Assembly (NCBI GenBank): GCA_003184365.1
Contig: NKYR01000007.1
Location: forward strand, 186,001-250,000
DNA: 64,000 nt
Direction of reading: 5' to 3'
DNA from: Evernia prunastri
Lineage: Eukaryota; Ascomycota; Lecanoromycetes; Lecanorales; Parmeliaceae
Below are positions 32,783-43,357 of this stretch, in pieces. The position numbers and the translations under genes are program-made. Each line of letters begins with the position of its first letter. Position 1 is the stretch's first letter. The notes under the pieces were generated by a model. That model was not told the origin of the DNA. It ran no database searches and worked only from the letters and a program-made list of their open reading frames with translations.

Positions 32783-33559
32783 GATTGTTTACTCGAATTT
32801 CCAATTCGTGCCTTCGCAGAAAGTTGGCTTGCATCAACATTTCTTTCAAACCCTAACCTAACGCTAATCGGATATAGCGTAGCTCAAACTCTCGCGCCAG
32901 TTCAGCGAATATAATTTCGCAACGGTACCGCTGCAGGCATATCGGAGGCGATTTCTCATGTGACTTTAGGGTGTCCGAGATGCATGAACTTAATGCATGT
33001 GTTTGCCTATGTCTACTTGCGCCGTTAGGATGATAAAGTACGGTGACCAGTGACAATGGCTCCGAAGCGAACGATTGGCGGAAAGCGCCCATTCAGAATG
33101 CCAAGTGTTTGGCACGCAGTCGGGGTGATTGGGGGATATGACCTGCAGGAATATTGACGCATCACTATCACTATTGACCGTCTTATTGACCGACTCCCTC
33201 AGCCTTGCAAGCCTTCAGCCCTTCAGCCTTCTGGAGATGTGTAGGTAGGGTACCTGGTCCTCGAAGGGGCCGGCATCACCTTTGATTTCTGGCCTCGTGA
33301 AAGGTCGACTTTTGTCCGATGGCCCTGCATTGCAGGTGGAGAGCCGGCCATTACTCACAGGCCTGCATGAGCGGTTAAAGAAGCATGTCGGCGTACTCGC
33401 AGTAGGTAGTTGCTTGAGCCTGGAGGTGCATGAAGCCACAAACACACACACGGATCAAGCCACACGCACCGACAAGGGTGATAACGGTCGTGGTGGTGTG
33501 GAGTGGAAAACAGGGAAGACGGTCGGTAGCCGAAGTAATCCGACTGGTAGTAGTGGGAT

Positions 33560-33563
33560 TTTC

Positions 33564-33595
<32 letters not shown>

Positions 33596-33602
33596 TTCTT
33601 TC
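33560..33602 (+). repeat. TTTC microsatellite
   Basis: About nine uninterrupted TTTC units followed by a degenerate pyrimidine tract. Confidence 0.9.
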
Positions 33603-33899
33603 TCTCTATCTTTTCTTTTTGTTTCTTTTATTTGCCTTTGACTGGAAATTTGTGTGGAAGGTTGGAAGACCAGGTGGACCCCCAAAAGCGGATACGTGCA
33701 TTGAATTTGAGAAAGTTTCATGAGGAATGAATGAATTAAACCAAGCTAGATAGGTATGTGAAGGCTGTCGAGTGTGAGGATATAGCATAATCATCATATC
33801 TGAAAAAGTGATCCAAGGCAATGCTATTGGTAGAAGTGGGAGATGACTGGCTGAGGATTGATTGCTCACTCACAAAGAATTCATTAAGATTCACCATTA

Positions 33900-33962
33900 A
33901 TTACCTTACCTTACCTTACTTACCTTACCGAGCTTACTTACTTAAGTTACTTACCTTTAAGA
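33900..33962 (+). repeat. TTACC/TTACT word cluster
   Basis: Imperfect tandem TTACC pentamers: ATTACCTTACCTTACCTTAC and onward. Similar short runs recur near 34077 and 53064. Confidence 0.7.
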
Positions 33963-34997
33963 AACAAAGGCAGCCTTAACCGCTAGCGTGCGGGAGAGGT
34001 CCAAGTTCTAAGGTAGTTCGCGAGACAACAGACACCTAAGCGAAGACCGAAAAAAAAAAAGGTCTTTTCGCGCCTACCTTACCTAACCTTACTCTTCTCT
34101 CCTTGTTAGCAAAGCTGTACCACACAAAAGTACCATTTGTCCATCACCACCACTTTTAGCACCATTCACCCCAACCTACTATTCCTCATCTTTGCTTACC
34201 TTGCGAGTTCCGGAACTCTACGATTGGTCGCCTGTACCTGCACAGCTCACCCGCCCACGCATTTGGCCCGACGCCATCAATCTCCCCGTCAGCCTCTAAG
34301 GTCGTCAAGGTACCCTTCTTCCCACCAGCAGCAAGGAACGGCCTTGGAATAGCCAACCCGTTTTGATCATTTGATGGCGCAATAGCTTCTGAGGCTGACC
34401 ATCCGGTTATCCAATAGATACCTACGCAAGTCGTTCGGGAAGGGAACGCCAAACAACACCCGCAGACCAAGGCAAAACTAGGCGTCTTTTCGCTGCAGCC
34501 CCACACCTCCATCTTCCTCTGCTTTGTAACGTCCCGTCATCGGACGAAATACGCCGTTCTACACATTTCACTGGACGGCTTCGTGTCGCTTTGCGGTCCG
34601 AAGCTCCCCACGACGCAAGTAGCTGCAGAAATTGCCCACGCGCCCCCTTTTTCCTACCCCTGTGGTCCAAAGTTGGGTTCCAGCTGCCAACTTCAACCGC
34701 CTCGTAAAGAAACTCGATCTCTATCACAGCGAAGGGAGAAATCGTTCTTCTCGGCAATCGAAGGACTATCGCTATCGTCATGGGTCCGTCTCTGCTCTCA
34801 TACTCCTCCCTCTTCTGCACTAAGCTTAGCCTATCCTTGGGACGGGTGAACCGCGTGTGCTCGGCTTGCTCTAGCTGCTCCTGAGTCTGAGACACATTCA
34901 CTTTTGCTTTTCTACCAATTGCGATCCGTGTTCGAATGTGTTATAAAATTCAATGCTTATATTCTTACTTTAGATTCAGCAGACGTATATCGCCCTC

Positions 34998-37291
34998 ATG
35001 CTGTGAGTATTGACGTTTCATCGTCTCTCATCCTTTTCTATTTTGTTCTCTCTTGCGGGAAATTGGCGCCATTCAACCTCACAAATCTTCGGCATGCCCG
35101 AGGGCCGGGAATTGCTGCTACTCGACGGTCACACCGCTGCGTCATTCCTTCCCCTAAATCCGTAGCTACTCACTGCATCTTTTCTACCCTTTTGTACTGG
35201 AGACAAACCTGTTGTATTCGCCAAAGCTTGCCTATCATTTTACGTTTTGATTTCCCCAGGAAGAGGTGGCCCAAGGTGCGGTGGATCCACGCCCCGACTG
35301 ACATTGCATAGCGCGAGCGTTCTCGCTCACCAAGACGTCGATCTCGAAGCCCACGTCGTCGTCGATCTTACTCGCCACGAAGCCGTTCTCGAAGCCGCGA
35401 CGAATACCGCAGAAACGACCGTCGATCCCGCTCGCCCATGACTAGCGGCGCTGGTGGCTATTCAGGGTCAAGCTACGGTCGTGGAGGAGGGGCAGCACCT
35501 CCAACCAGAACTTTCGAGGAGCGTGCGCAAGCAAAGGAGCAGATGATGGCTTCGGTCCGAGAATCGTCGCAGCAGGAACGTCGCGTCTACGTGGGAAATC
35601 TTTCTTATGACGTCAAATGGCACCATCTCAAAGACTTTATGAGGCAAGGTAAGAAGACCTACTCTCCAGCATGCTGACCAGGTAGTTCTCGATGGTGGCT
35701 GACGATCGGGTGCAGCGGGGGAGGTTCTCTTTGCCGATGTGTTGCTACTTCCGAATGGAATGTCGAAGGTGGGCGCCTATGCGTAGAGATGGCTGGTCTT
35801 TCTGGTTTTGTTTTGGTTGATGGACGTTGGATTGACGGATTGGGACTTTGTCCGCGGGGTATGTAGGGATGCGGGTAAGTCGATCAGCTGTACCTGCAAG
35901 GCTTCTTGGCTGATCTGACCCAGGATTGTGGAATACGCTACAAGGGATCAAGCCCAACAAGCCGTTAGCACGCTCAGCAATCAGAACCTAATGGGTAGAC
36001 TCGTCTACGTTCGAGAGGTAAGGTTCCAAAAGCCTTGTCTACACTTCAGGCCTTGATGCCTCGACCGCCCCTGGAGCCTTTTTTTCACGTTACGATGTAC
36101 TGACAAGTGATACATTAGGACCGCGAGGCCGAGCCTCGCTTTACCGGACCGCCACCAGCCCGCGGAGGCTACGAAGCCGGGCCGCCTCGAGGTGGCTATG
36201 GCGGCGGCGGATTTGGTGGTGGCGGCTACGGAGGCCCTGCTCCATCCAGTGGCGGACGTCAGATCTTCATCAACAATGTCTGTCATCTTGACTCTGTTCC
36301 CAATCACTCTCCTGAGTCTTCATTGACATGAATGATGTAGTTGCCGTACACCGTTGGCTGGCAAGATCTGAAGGACTTGTTTCGTCAAGCTGGTACGTGT
36401 ATTCCCGAGGGCTAACGCTACATTCATTCACAGGGCTTTAATTGACCAATGATTCCATAGCCCAGCAAGGTGCCGTCATCCGTGCCGACGTCCATCTAGG
36501 CCCAGACGGTCGCCCCAAAGGCTCCGGTATCGTTGCATTCGAGACCGCTGAGGATGCGCGTAATGCCATCAACCAATTCAACGGCTATGACTGGCAAGGT
36601 CGCATGTTGGAGGTCCGTGAGGACAGGTTTGCTGGTCCTCCCGGTGGTGGTTACCAAGGTCGTGGCGGATTTGCAGGTGGCATAGGACGCGGAGGATTTC
36701 GAGGCGGCTTTGGTGGTGGTCGAGGTGGCTTCGGCGGAGGCTACGGCGGACGTGGTGGCTATGGAGCTGGTGGAGGTGGCTATGGTGGTCCACCCGCGGG
36801 CAGTTTCAACGACGCTGCAGCTCCAGGCGCTGCAGCTGCAGCACCGAACCCCTTCACCGACTACGCTACATCTGGAGGAGAATTGAGCGAGCTTATCTAT
36901 GTTCGAAATGTACGTCCACTTCTCACCCCAACTGTCGAATATGCTTGCTTACATTTACAGCTGCCATGGTCCACCAGCAACGAAGATCTGGTCGAACTCT
37001 TCACGACTATTGGTAAAGTCGAGCGTGCAGAAATCCAGTATGAGCCCAATGGCCGCTCACGAGGCACTGGCGTTGTCCAATTCGATTCACCTGAGAATGC
37101 CGAAACTGCCATTTGTACGCTGCTCGACATGATGCTTGGAGAAAACTGCTAACTTCGTCCTAGCCAAATTCACTGGATACCAGTACGGCGGACGACCTCT
37201 CGGCCTGACCTTCGTCAAATACCAGAATCCGGGTGATGCAATGGAGGGCACGGAGCAAACCGGGGGCATGACACAAGATCAGATCATGTAG
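34998..37291 (+). CDS. Three-RRM RNA-binding protein, GBP2/HRB1-like
   Basis: Nuclear shuttling SR-type mRNA-binding protein like yeast Gbp2/Hrb1, linked to mRNA export and quality control. Firm exons: 35312-35648, 35716-35782, 35924-36017, 36119-36277, 36341-36392, 36461-36909, 36961-37114, 37164-37291 (about 479 residues). They encode an RS-rich N-terminus (RERSRSPRRRSRSP), RRM1 (RRVYVGNLSYDVKWHHLKDF), an RGG/GGY linker, RRM2 (RQIFINNLPYTVGWQDLKDL), a long Gly/Arg-rich linker, and RRM3 (ELIYVRNLPWSTSNEDLVEL). The 5' end is uncertain. One solution in phase is ATG CT at 34998-35002, a 16 nt exon at 35260-35275 and a 36 nt intron to 35311, but a 36 nt intron is suspiciously short. RRM1's RNP1 is AYAIVEY, made by splicing at 35782/35924. 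Confidence 0.82.
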
Positions 37292-38024
37292 TGCTTTCAA
37301 GGCTTCACGTGCTTGTGGTCGGCATTTCAGCTCGTGGGATCACGTCCACACCGAAAAGTATAGGACATTTACAGGGGTCGGTTTTCCAAAATTTCGTGCA
37401 CTCATCATTCATCAAAAGCGGAGGTTTAGTAATGTGGGAAGATGCCGCTTGCCTAGGTGCTTTGTTCTGATTGTATTTTATCCTCATCTGCATGCCAGTC
37501 ATTCCCGTAGATAGAACTTGCTCAACTCAAACTGGAACCATTGCTGCCTGCTGCGCAGACACAAAAATTCCGGAATGCATGAATAGGCGTGAGTGTTATT
37601 GGTCAAAATTTCGAATCACGTTGGTCATGTTTCGATGCCTGCGTGTGTAATGGCTTTCGAGATTCCTGCAAATCCATCTCGAATGAGATCGTAACAAGAG
37701 GCTGGCCTGCGTCTCAGCGACACTGAACAGCAATCACCATGCTTTTGAAGTTGGATTCCCTTCTCGCAGTCCAGGACAGTGGCCAAGGGAGAGCTCGATA
37801 TACTCGATATCTGTATTTCATGTATTTGTCGGTAATCCTCTGAGATGTGAAACAAATTGGAAGAGAAGCATTTTAGATCACGTGCTATCGCGTAGCTAGC
37901 GCTCTCTATGACGCGTCTCGGAGGCAAAACGCAACATTAGTCTTCAGTAATCATGGACCGCTGCAGCTGCTGACCCGAGCTTTTCCTCAAGGAAAAGCAA
38001 AGCAAGTCAGCTCTCATCGTTATC
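37292..38024. other. Intergenic, upstream of RAD54
   Basis: No gene is seen. An ACGCGT hexamer at 37911-37916 lies about 110 bp before the RAD54 ATG. Confidence 0.35.
37911..37916. promoter_or_regulatory. ACGCGT (MCB-like) box upstream of RAD54
   Basis: ACGCGT is the MluI cell-cycle box. DNA-repair and S-phase genes in ascomycetes often carry it near the start codon. Position about 110 bp upstream of the ATG is typical. The same ACGCGTCTC nonamer lies upstream of the DNA methyltransferase gene. Confidence 0.4.
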
Positions 38025-40463
38025 ATGCATCGATCCAAGCTCTTGGATCCCTCAGCCGACAAGGAAAATCCCCCAGTATCTCAGAAAGCCTCAAGACTCT
38101 ATGGCGGTGGACCGCAATCCATAGACCGCCTCATCAAGCCTTTCAGATGCCCCGGTAGTGCTACACCAACTCGTGCTTCAGAAAAACCGGCAAGGAAGAA
38201 ACGAAAAGTCAGCTACGCGGACGCAGATGGTAGCGTTGAGGATGGAGAGAAGCCGTACACAAACGAAGACCGCCTCGCATTGGCGAACAGAGACGTCAAC
38301 AAGTTCCCAGTGTTCAAGGTCAAAGATAAAGATACCCTATTCCGGCAACGCTTTGCGGTACCATTGATCAACAAGGACACAGGGGATTACAATCCGTTTC
38401 GCCCAGCGCCTACCTTGGGAATGCGAAAGGGAGCGGTCTTTGTTGCTAAGCCATTACACGATCCTAGTGGGGAGTTTGCGATTGTGCTTTTCGATCCTAC
38501 AATCGATGACAAGCCTACAACGGTTGAAGAGGAGTTAAAGCAAAGTCAGGATGAAAAGGTTCCGAAGCTTGATGTCCCAATCATGCACCGCAGCTTGGCA
38601 GATATTCTGGGATTGAAAAAGGAAGTTGAGGAACACCCAAAGGTCCCTGTGGTCATTGATCCAAGGCTAGCGAAAGTTTTGAGGCCCCATCAGGTGGAGG
38701 GGGTTAAGTTCCTCTATCGATGCGTCACGGGTCTTATTGATACGAAGGCGAATGGCTGCATCATGGCAGACGAGATGGGCTTGGGGAAGACACTACAATG
38801 CATTGCGTTGATGTGGACTCTACTGAAGCAATCACCAGAGCCTGGCAAATCTACAATTCAGAAATGTGTGATAGCATGTCCGTCGAGCCTGGTCAGAAAT
38901 TGGGCAAACGAGCTAGTGAAGTGGCTCGGGAAGGATGCAGTGACACCATTTGCAGTTGACGGAAAGGCCTCCAAAGACGAGCTTATCACGCAGCTCAGGC
39001 AATGGTCGGTTGCCAGCGGTCGAGCCGTGGTGCGGCCCGTGCTCATAGTGTCTTATGAAACGCTGCGATTGAACGTGGGCGAGTTGTGCAACACTCCCAT
39101 CGGACTCCTACTCTGCGACGAAGGACATCGTCTGAAGAACGGAGAGTCTCAAACTTTCGAAGCTTTGAACGGACTCAACGTCTCTCGACGAGTCATTCTT
39201 TCTGGAACCCCGATCCAGAATGATTTATCAGAATATTTCTCCCTGCTGAACTTTGCCAACCCAAGTCTACTAGGGACGCGCATGGAGTTCCGCAAGCAGT
39301 ACGAGTTGCCTATTCTTCGAGGCCGTGATGCTGCAGGAACGGAGGCAGATCAAAAGAAGGGTAATGAACGTCTAGCAGAGCTATTGGCGTTGGTCAATAA
39401 GTTCATCATTCGGCGAACAAACGACATTCTCTCCAAATATCTACCTGTCAAGTACGAACATGTCGTCTTCTGCAACCTCGCGCCGTTCCAGCTGGATCTG
39501 TATCAGCATTTCATCCAAAGCCCGGATATCAAGAGCCTTTTGAGAGGAAAAGGCAGTCAGCCGCTCAAGGCAATCGGGATGCTCAAAAAGCTATGCAATC
39601 ACCCAGACCTGCTCAACTTACCGGATGATCTTCCTGGCTGCGAGCAGTACTTCCCAGACGACTACGTGCCCAAAGACGCAAGAGGTAGAGACCGAGACAT
39701 CAAGTCGTGGTACTCCGGCAAGATGCAAGTCCTCGATCGCATGCTTGCCCGGATAAGGCAAGACACCAATGACAAGATCGTCCTGATCAGCAACTACACC
39801 CAGACCCTTGACATCTTCGACAAGCTCTGCCGCTCTCGCAACTATGGTGTTCTTCGCCTTGATGGCACCATGAACGTCAACAAGCGGCAAAAGCTTGTCG
39901 ATAAGTTCAATGACCCGGAAGGCGACGAGTTCGTCTTCCTCCTCAGCAGTAAGGCCGGTGGTTGCGGTCTCAACCTTATCGGGGCCAACCGACTCGTCCT
40001 CTTTGATCCAGACTGGAATCCAGCAGCTGATCAGCAAGCACTGGCTCGCGTCTGGCGTGATGGGCAGAAGAAGGATTGTTTCGTGTACCGCTTCATAGCC
40101 ACGGGCACCATCGAAGAGAAGATCTTCCAGCGCCAGTCACATAAGCAATCACTCTCCTCGTGCGTCGTAGACTCGGCCGAGGACGTCGAGAGGCATTTCA
40201 CCCTCGACTCCCTGCGCGAATTGTTCCAATACAAGCCGGGCACAACGAGCGATACTCACGACAGCTTCAAGTGCAAGCGATGCAAGCCGGATGGGCAGCA
40301 GTATCTCAAGGCCCCAGCGATGCTGTACGGAGACACGAGCAGTTGGAATCACTTTGTCAATGACGGGGAAGCAGGACCGTTGGCGAAGATTCAAGATTTG
40401 CTATTGAGGCAGGAGACGGCGGATCAGGCTGTCAGCGCCGTGTTTCAGTACATCAGTCATTGA
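38025..40463 (+). CDS. RAD54: RAD54, SNF2-family recombination motor
   Basis: Single exon of 812 residues, the usual size. Rad54 is a dsDNA translocase that works with Rad51 in homologous recombination, promoting strand invasion, chromatin remodelling and Rad51 removal. The N-terminal ~160 residues are basic and disordered and bind Rad51 in the family. Helicase motifs: Q/I with DEMGLGKT from about residue 249, Ia ACPSSLVRNW, II DEGH at 365-368, III LSGTPIQNDL, then the second lobe with LRLDGTMNVNKRQKLVDKFN, V SSKAGGCGLNLIGANRL and VI WNPAADQQALARVWRDGQKK. The C-terminus has the Rad54-typical Cys-bearing FKCKRC. The start MHRSKLLDPSADKENP is the first ATG. No disabling changes are seen. Confidence 0.97.
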   Translation: MHRSKLLDPSADKENPPVSQKASRLYGGGPQSIDRLIKPFRCPGSATPTRASEKPARKKRKVSYADADGSVEDGEKPYTNEDRLALANRDVNKFPVFKVKDKDTLFRQRFAVPLINKDTGDYNPFRPAPTLGMRKGAVFVAKPLHDPSGEFAIVLFDPTIDDKPTTVEEELKQSQDEKVPKLDVPIMHRSLADILGLKKEVEEHPKVPVVIDPRLAKVLRPHQVEGVKFLYRCVTGLIDTKANGCIMADEMGLGKTLQCIALMWTLLKQSPEPGKSTIQKCVIACPSSLVRNWANELVKWLGKDAVTPFAVDGKASKDELITQLRQWSVASGRAVVRPVLIVSYETLRLNVGELCNTPIGLLLCDEGHRLKNGESQTFEALNGLNVSRRVILSGTPIQNDLSEYFSLLNFANPSLLGTRMEFRKQYELPILRGRDAAGTEADQKKGNERLAELLALVNKFIIRRTNDILSKYLPVKYEHVVFCNLAPFQLDLYQHFIQSPDIKSLLRGKGSQPLKAIGMLKKLCNHPDLLNLPDDLPGCEQYFPDDYVPKDARGRDRDIKSWYSGKMQVLDRMLARIRQDTNDKIVLISNYTQTLDIFDKLCRSRNYGVLRLDGTMNVNKRQKLVDKFNDPEGDEFVFLLSSKAGGCGLNLIGANRLVLFDPDWNPAADQQALARVWRDGQKKDCFVYRFIATGTIEEKIFQRQSHKQSLSSCVVDSAEDVERHFTLDSLRELFQYKPGTTSDTHDSFKCKRCKPDGQQYLKAPAMLYGDTSSWNHFVNDGEAGPLAKIQDLLLRQETADQAVSAVFQYISH

Positions 40464-42235
40464 GACCGGTTTTGGCTTGGGAGCATGTACGGCTTTGGGG
40501 GGTTTGCAATGCATCTTAGCGGATTGGCATAGGTGGGCTTCAGCGTTGCTGCATTCTAGGTGTTCAAAGGCATGGTTGGTTGGCGTGATTTGCTTCGATG
40601 GTTGCAAGTCGATGCTCCTTCTTTCAGGTATCGTCGGTCAGCATGAGCAAGAGCAATTATAGACCAGATCTCGTACCAGTCCTGCTATCATATATCACCA
40701 ACGCAAACATCTCGACCACATCATCCTCATCCCTTCAACCATGGATAGTGTGTATCATCGTCCCCGACCACCTCCTCACCTTATCCCCACCCACCCCGCT
40801 CCTCTCCTCCCCAATCGACCCTCCCACCACCAACCCTTCACCGGAGCATCCATCCTTCATCCACTCCACCCCTGTCCCTCCCCATATTCCAAAATCCCAA
40901 ACAAGCACCTCTCCCAACACTCCCCTCCCCTCCCCTCCCTCATTCTATTCCCAAGCTCTTCTTTACCATCACCATCATCATCATCATCATCATGGGCACC
41001 TTCCGCACCACACCACAACGACCCGACAAACCCCCCATCCACCTAGACCCCATCTCGCAGCATCGATCCTGACGCTGGGACCATCCGCTCCTGCTCCGAC
41101 AGGGCCGCGGGCTCCGGTCGGTTTGGAGCGTCGGGGGTTGGTACAAGGGTCGAGATGGGGTTGGAGCGGCGAGGGGAGGATGGGGTGGAGGGTAGGGTGT
41201 AGGTGCGGTGCGGTAGGTGGAACATGTCGAGTGCTTGAAGTGGGTAGAGTACGTAGAGTAGGTGGAGCACGTGGAGTAGCGTATAGCACTCCTAAGGAGG
41301 AAGGTGTGGAGGACGTCGTCGTCGTCGTCGATGATAGGGCCCTAGCTCGATGGCGGGTGTAGACTGAAGGGCAGGGACCGTCCGTTGAGGGGAGTCCGGT
41401 AAGGGAGTAAGTCGGTGGTGGATGAGGGAACGTGAGGTCGGCGGTCATTGGGCCGGGAGTTGGGTGCGCCGTGGTACCTATATACAATGCAATGAATGAG
41501 TGGTTTTCTGGTGTGGGGTTGTGGGGGGAGGGGCGGGGGGGCCCTTTCGACATTTGACTTTCTGAGGGGAGGGAGCGAGGATCGCCGTAAGCGCGAGGGA
41601 TGTTTGAGAGAGAGAGAAACGCTGGGGGTAAGGTCAGTACGTGGGGAGGGGAGAGGAGGTAGTGTGGGGTCGATGAGATGGGGTGGTACTGTATGTGGGG
41701 GGTTGCGGCTGGACGCTTAAGAAGGCCTGAGCGTTCGCTGTGGGGGTGGGTTCATCGTTTAGATTGAAGGTAAAAGAGTACGTATATTATCAAAGTACGA
41801 TGTGGACATGGACATGGTTGATGATTTGGCGGATGGGAGAAAACGACGGGAGGTGATAGGTACGGGAAGTTCTTTTTTGTGTTTTCTTGCGTGCATATAT
41901 ACAGTGTGTATTTTGGGGGGTAGAGTACTCCCGTTTCATGCACGTCCGATGTTTCATATACATTTTAGACCTTGGTACTCGTAGCGTGCCCAGAGGCCCC
42001 AGACCTCAGTGATAGGTATGATTGCACTGAAGAGACTTGGGAGTCCTCAGACCACGCGTGAAAGATGCAGCCTCATCTCGGTCTGCAGGAGGCGAGTCCC
42101 ACGATCCAGATCTATGCCCCCAAACAAACCTAAAACCTTGACCACCCTTGGCACCTGCAGATCAGGGCCGCTGCTCCCCTGGTGCTCTCTCGAAACGCCC
42201 ATGTTCCATGCGTATAGGTACGTAGGAAGAGGCTC
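40464..42235. other. Low-complexity, strand-skewed intergenic region
   Basis: The plus strand is C/T/A-rich and almost G-free from about 40780 to 40970, then switches to G-rich from about 41100 to 41730. A CAT repeat sits at the switch (40968-40993). Both strands carry long open frames of Pro/Ser/Thr or Gly/Arg composition that I regard as composition artefacts. No convincing gene. Confidence 0.45.
40968..40993 (+). repeat. CAT trinucleotide microsatellite
   Basis: ACCATCACCATCATCATCAT and onward, about eight units, with two CAC variants. It lies in low-complexity DNA with no supported coding frame. Confidence 0.85.
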
Positions 42236-43357
42236 TCAAGGCGGCAAAGGCCAGTAGTCCCCCATGTGTTGTTCGCCACTTTCAGAGTTGTGCTCGCTCA
42301 AGCGGAACTCGGTCGTTCGGATGATTTCGTTGTCTTGCAACGGTATCGTGGTCTGCTCGGAACCCTCGCTCTTGAGCGATTTGTCAAGCCCGTAGAGGTC
42401 GCCTGAAGCGGCGGGAGCCCACCGAGGGCTGTACTTGACTGATCGCTTGCCCGAGCCACCTCGAGGTGTAGCAGACTCGAGGATCCGGTTGAAGAAAGGT
42501 CGGAGGGCTGGCAAGGAGACGAGTGTGATGGACGTCAAGTGCTCGACGATTGTACACACGGCGGGTTTCCAGAGGCCCCAGGTATAGTCGTCAGAGAAGA
42601 CGCCTTTCAGGGTGACTGCTTTCGCTATCGCGCAGCCTGCCGTCAGAGAGCCGAGGCCAATGAGACAGCAAAGGGCCACTTTGGTGCGCACATTCATCTG
42701 GAGCCGGTGCAGTATGAAGATCGGGATCGCAGCGCAGATGAGATCGGTAAAGGCATCCAGTCCGAAGCCGATGTAGCCGACTAGGTAGGTGATGTGAGGA
42801 GAAAAGCATTTACCATGAATGTCAGGGTTCCAGATCGCGGCCATTGGCCGGCATTGCACAAGAAACAACATGATCTGTACAAAATGACTAGCTGCACAGA
42901 AAGCAATCACCACCCAGAGAAATGTCGCAAGGTGCTTTCGAGTCCGGCCAATGATCCGTAAGACGCAGAGACACACGGATATCTTCGACAGACCGATCCC
43001 CATGATGTTAAAGATTTGCGAAATGACGCTCCATTTCAGCACCAGAGGGATCTGTTCGCGAGGTAGGCAATATATGTGTCGTCCCAAGCCTATGAGAACA
43101 AATTTAGTGAGGCAGCCAACTCCGATGATCCCGGCGATCTAGAAGACAGTCAGTGAAGCCCTAAGCATCATTTTGATAGAGCTTTGGCTCACCAAACTGG
43201 CTACTATTGTATAATCGTCTGATCTGACGCCGTTGTTAAGACCGAGCTTGACGTACAATCGTAGCGCCACGGAAGCAATAGCAATGCCTAGAAGTACCCA
43301 ACCGACCGACAGGAGCATAGGCCCTTGGTTCTCGGTACAGGACGCTTGCGTGAGCAT
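42236..43357 (-). CDS. Fungal rhodopsin-domain (PTH11-type) membrane protein 1
   Basis: Exons 43357-43193 and 43138-42236 (54 nt intron) give about 355 residues. The protein has the layout of the fungal rhodopsin-domain family related to the PTH11 receptors: TM1 LLSVGWVLLGIAIASVALRL, the loop with GVRSDDYTIVASL, then VLKWSVISQIFNIMGIGLSK, FLWVVIAFCAASHFVQIMLF, the conserved Cys loop (QCRPMAAIWNPDIHGKC), YLVGYIGFGLDAFTDLICAA and IPIFILHRLQMNVRTKVALC. A last helix follows, then a polar Ser-rich tail. Seven helices can be counted. No CFEM domain is visible at the N-terminus. Members may sense surfaces or metabolites; the ligand is unknown. Confidence 0.82.

Larger units (their letters stand above)
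32783..34997. other. Long intergenic region with simple repeats
   Basis: 2.2 kb without a supported gene. It holds a TTTC microsatellite (about 33560-33600), a cluster of TTACC/CTTAC words (33902-33960 and 34075-34095), an A10 run near 34050, and pyrimidine-rich DNA up to the RNA-binding protein gene. ORFs are low-complexity or lack motifs. The right half may include a long 5' UTR of that gene. Confidence 0.4.

Noticed and set aside
34137..34352. ORF at 34137 with Pro/His/Arg-rich C-terminus
   Set aside because: Overlapped by antisense ORFs of similar quality and by promoter-like DNA; no motif.
40598..41553. Pro/Ser/Thr-rich ORFs on both strands (e.g. 40598-41362 plus, 40990-41553 minus)
   Set aside because: Both strands are open because of the skewed base composition; no domain, no splice structure and a CAT microsatellite inside.
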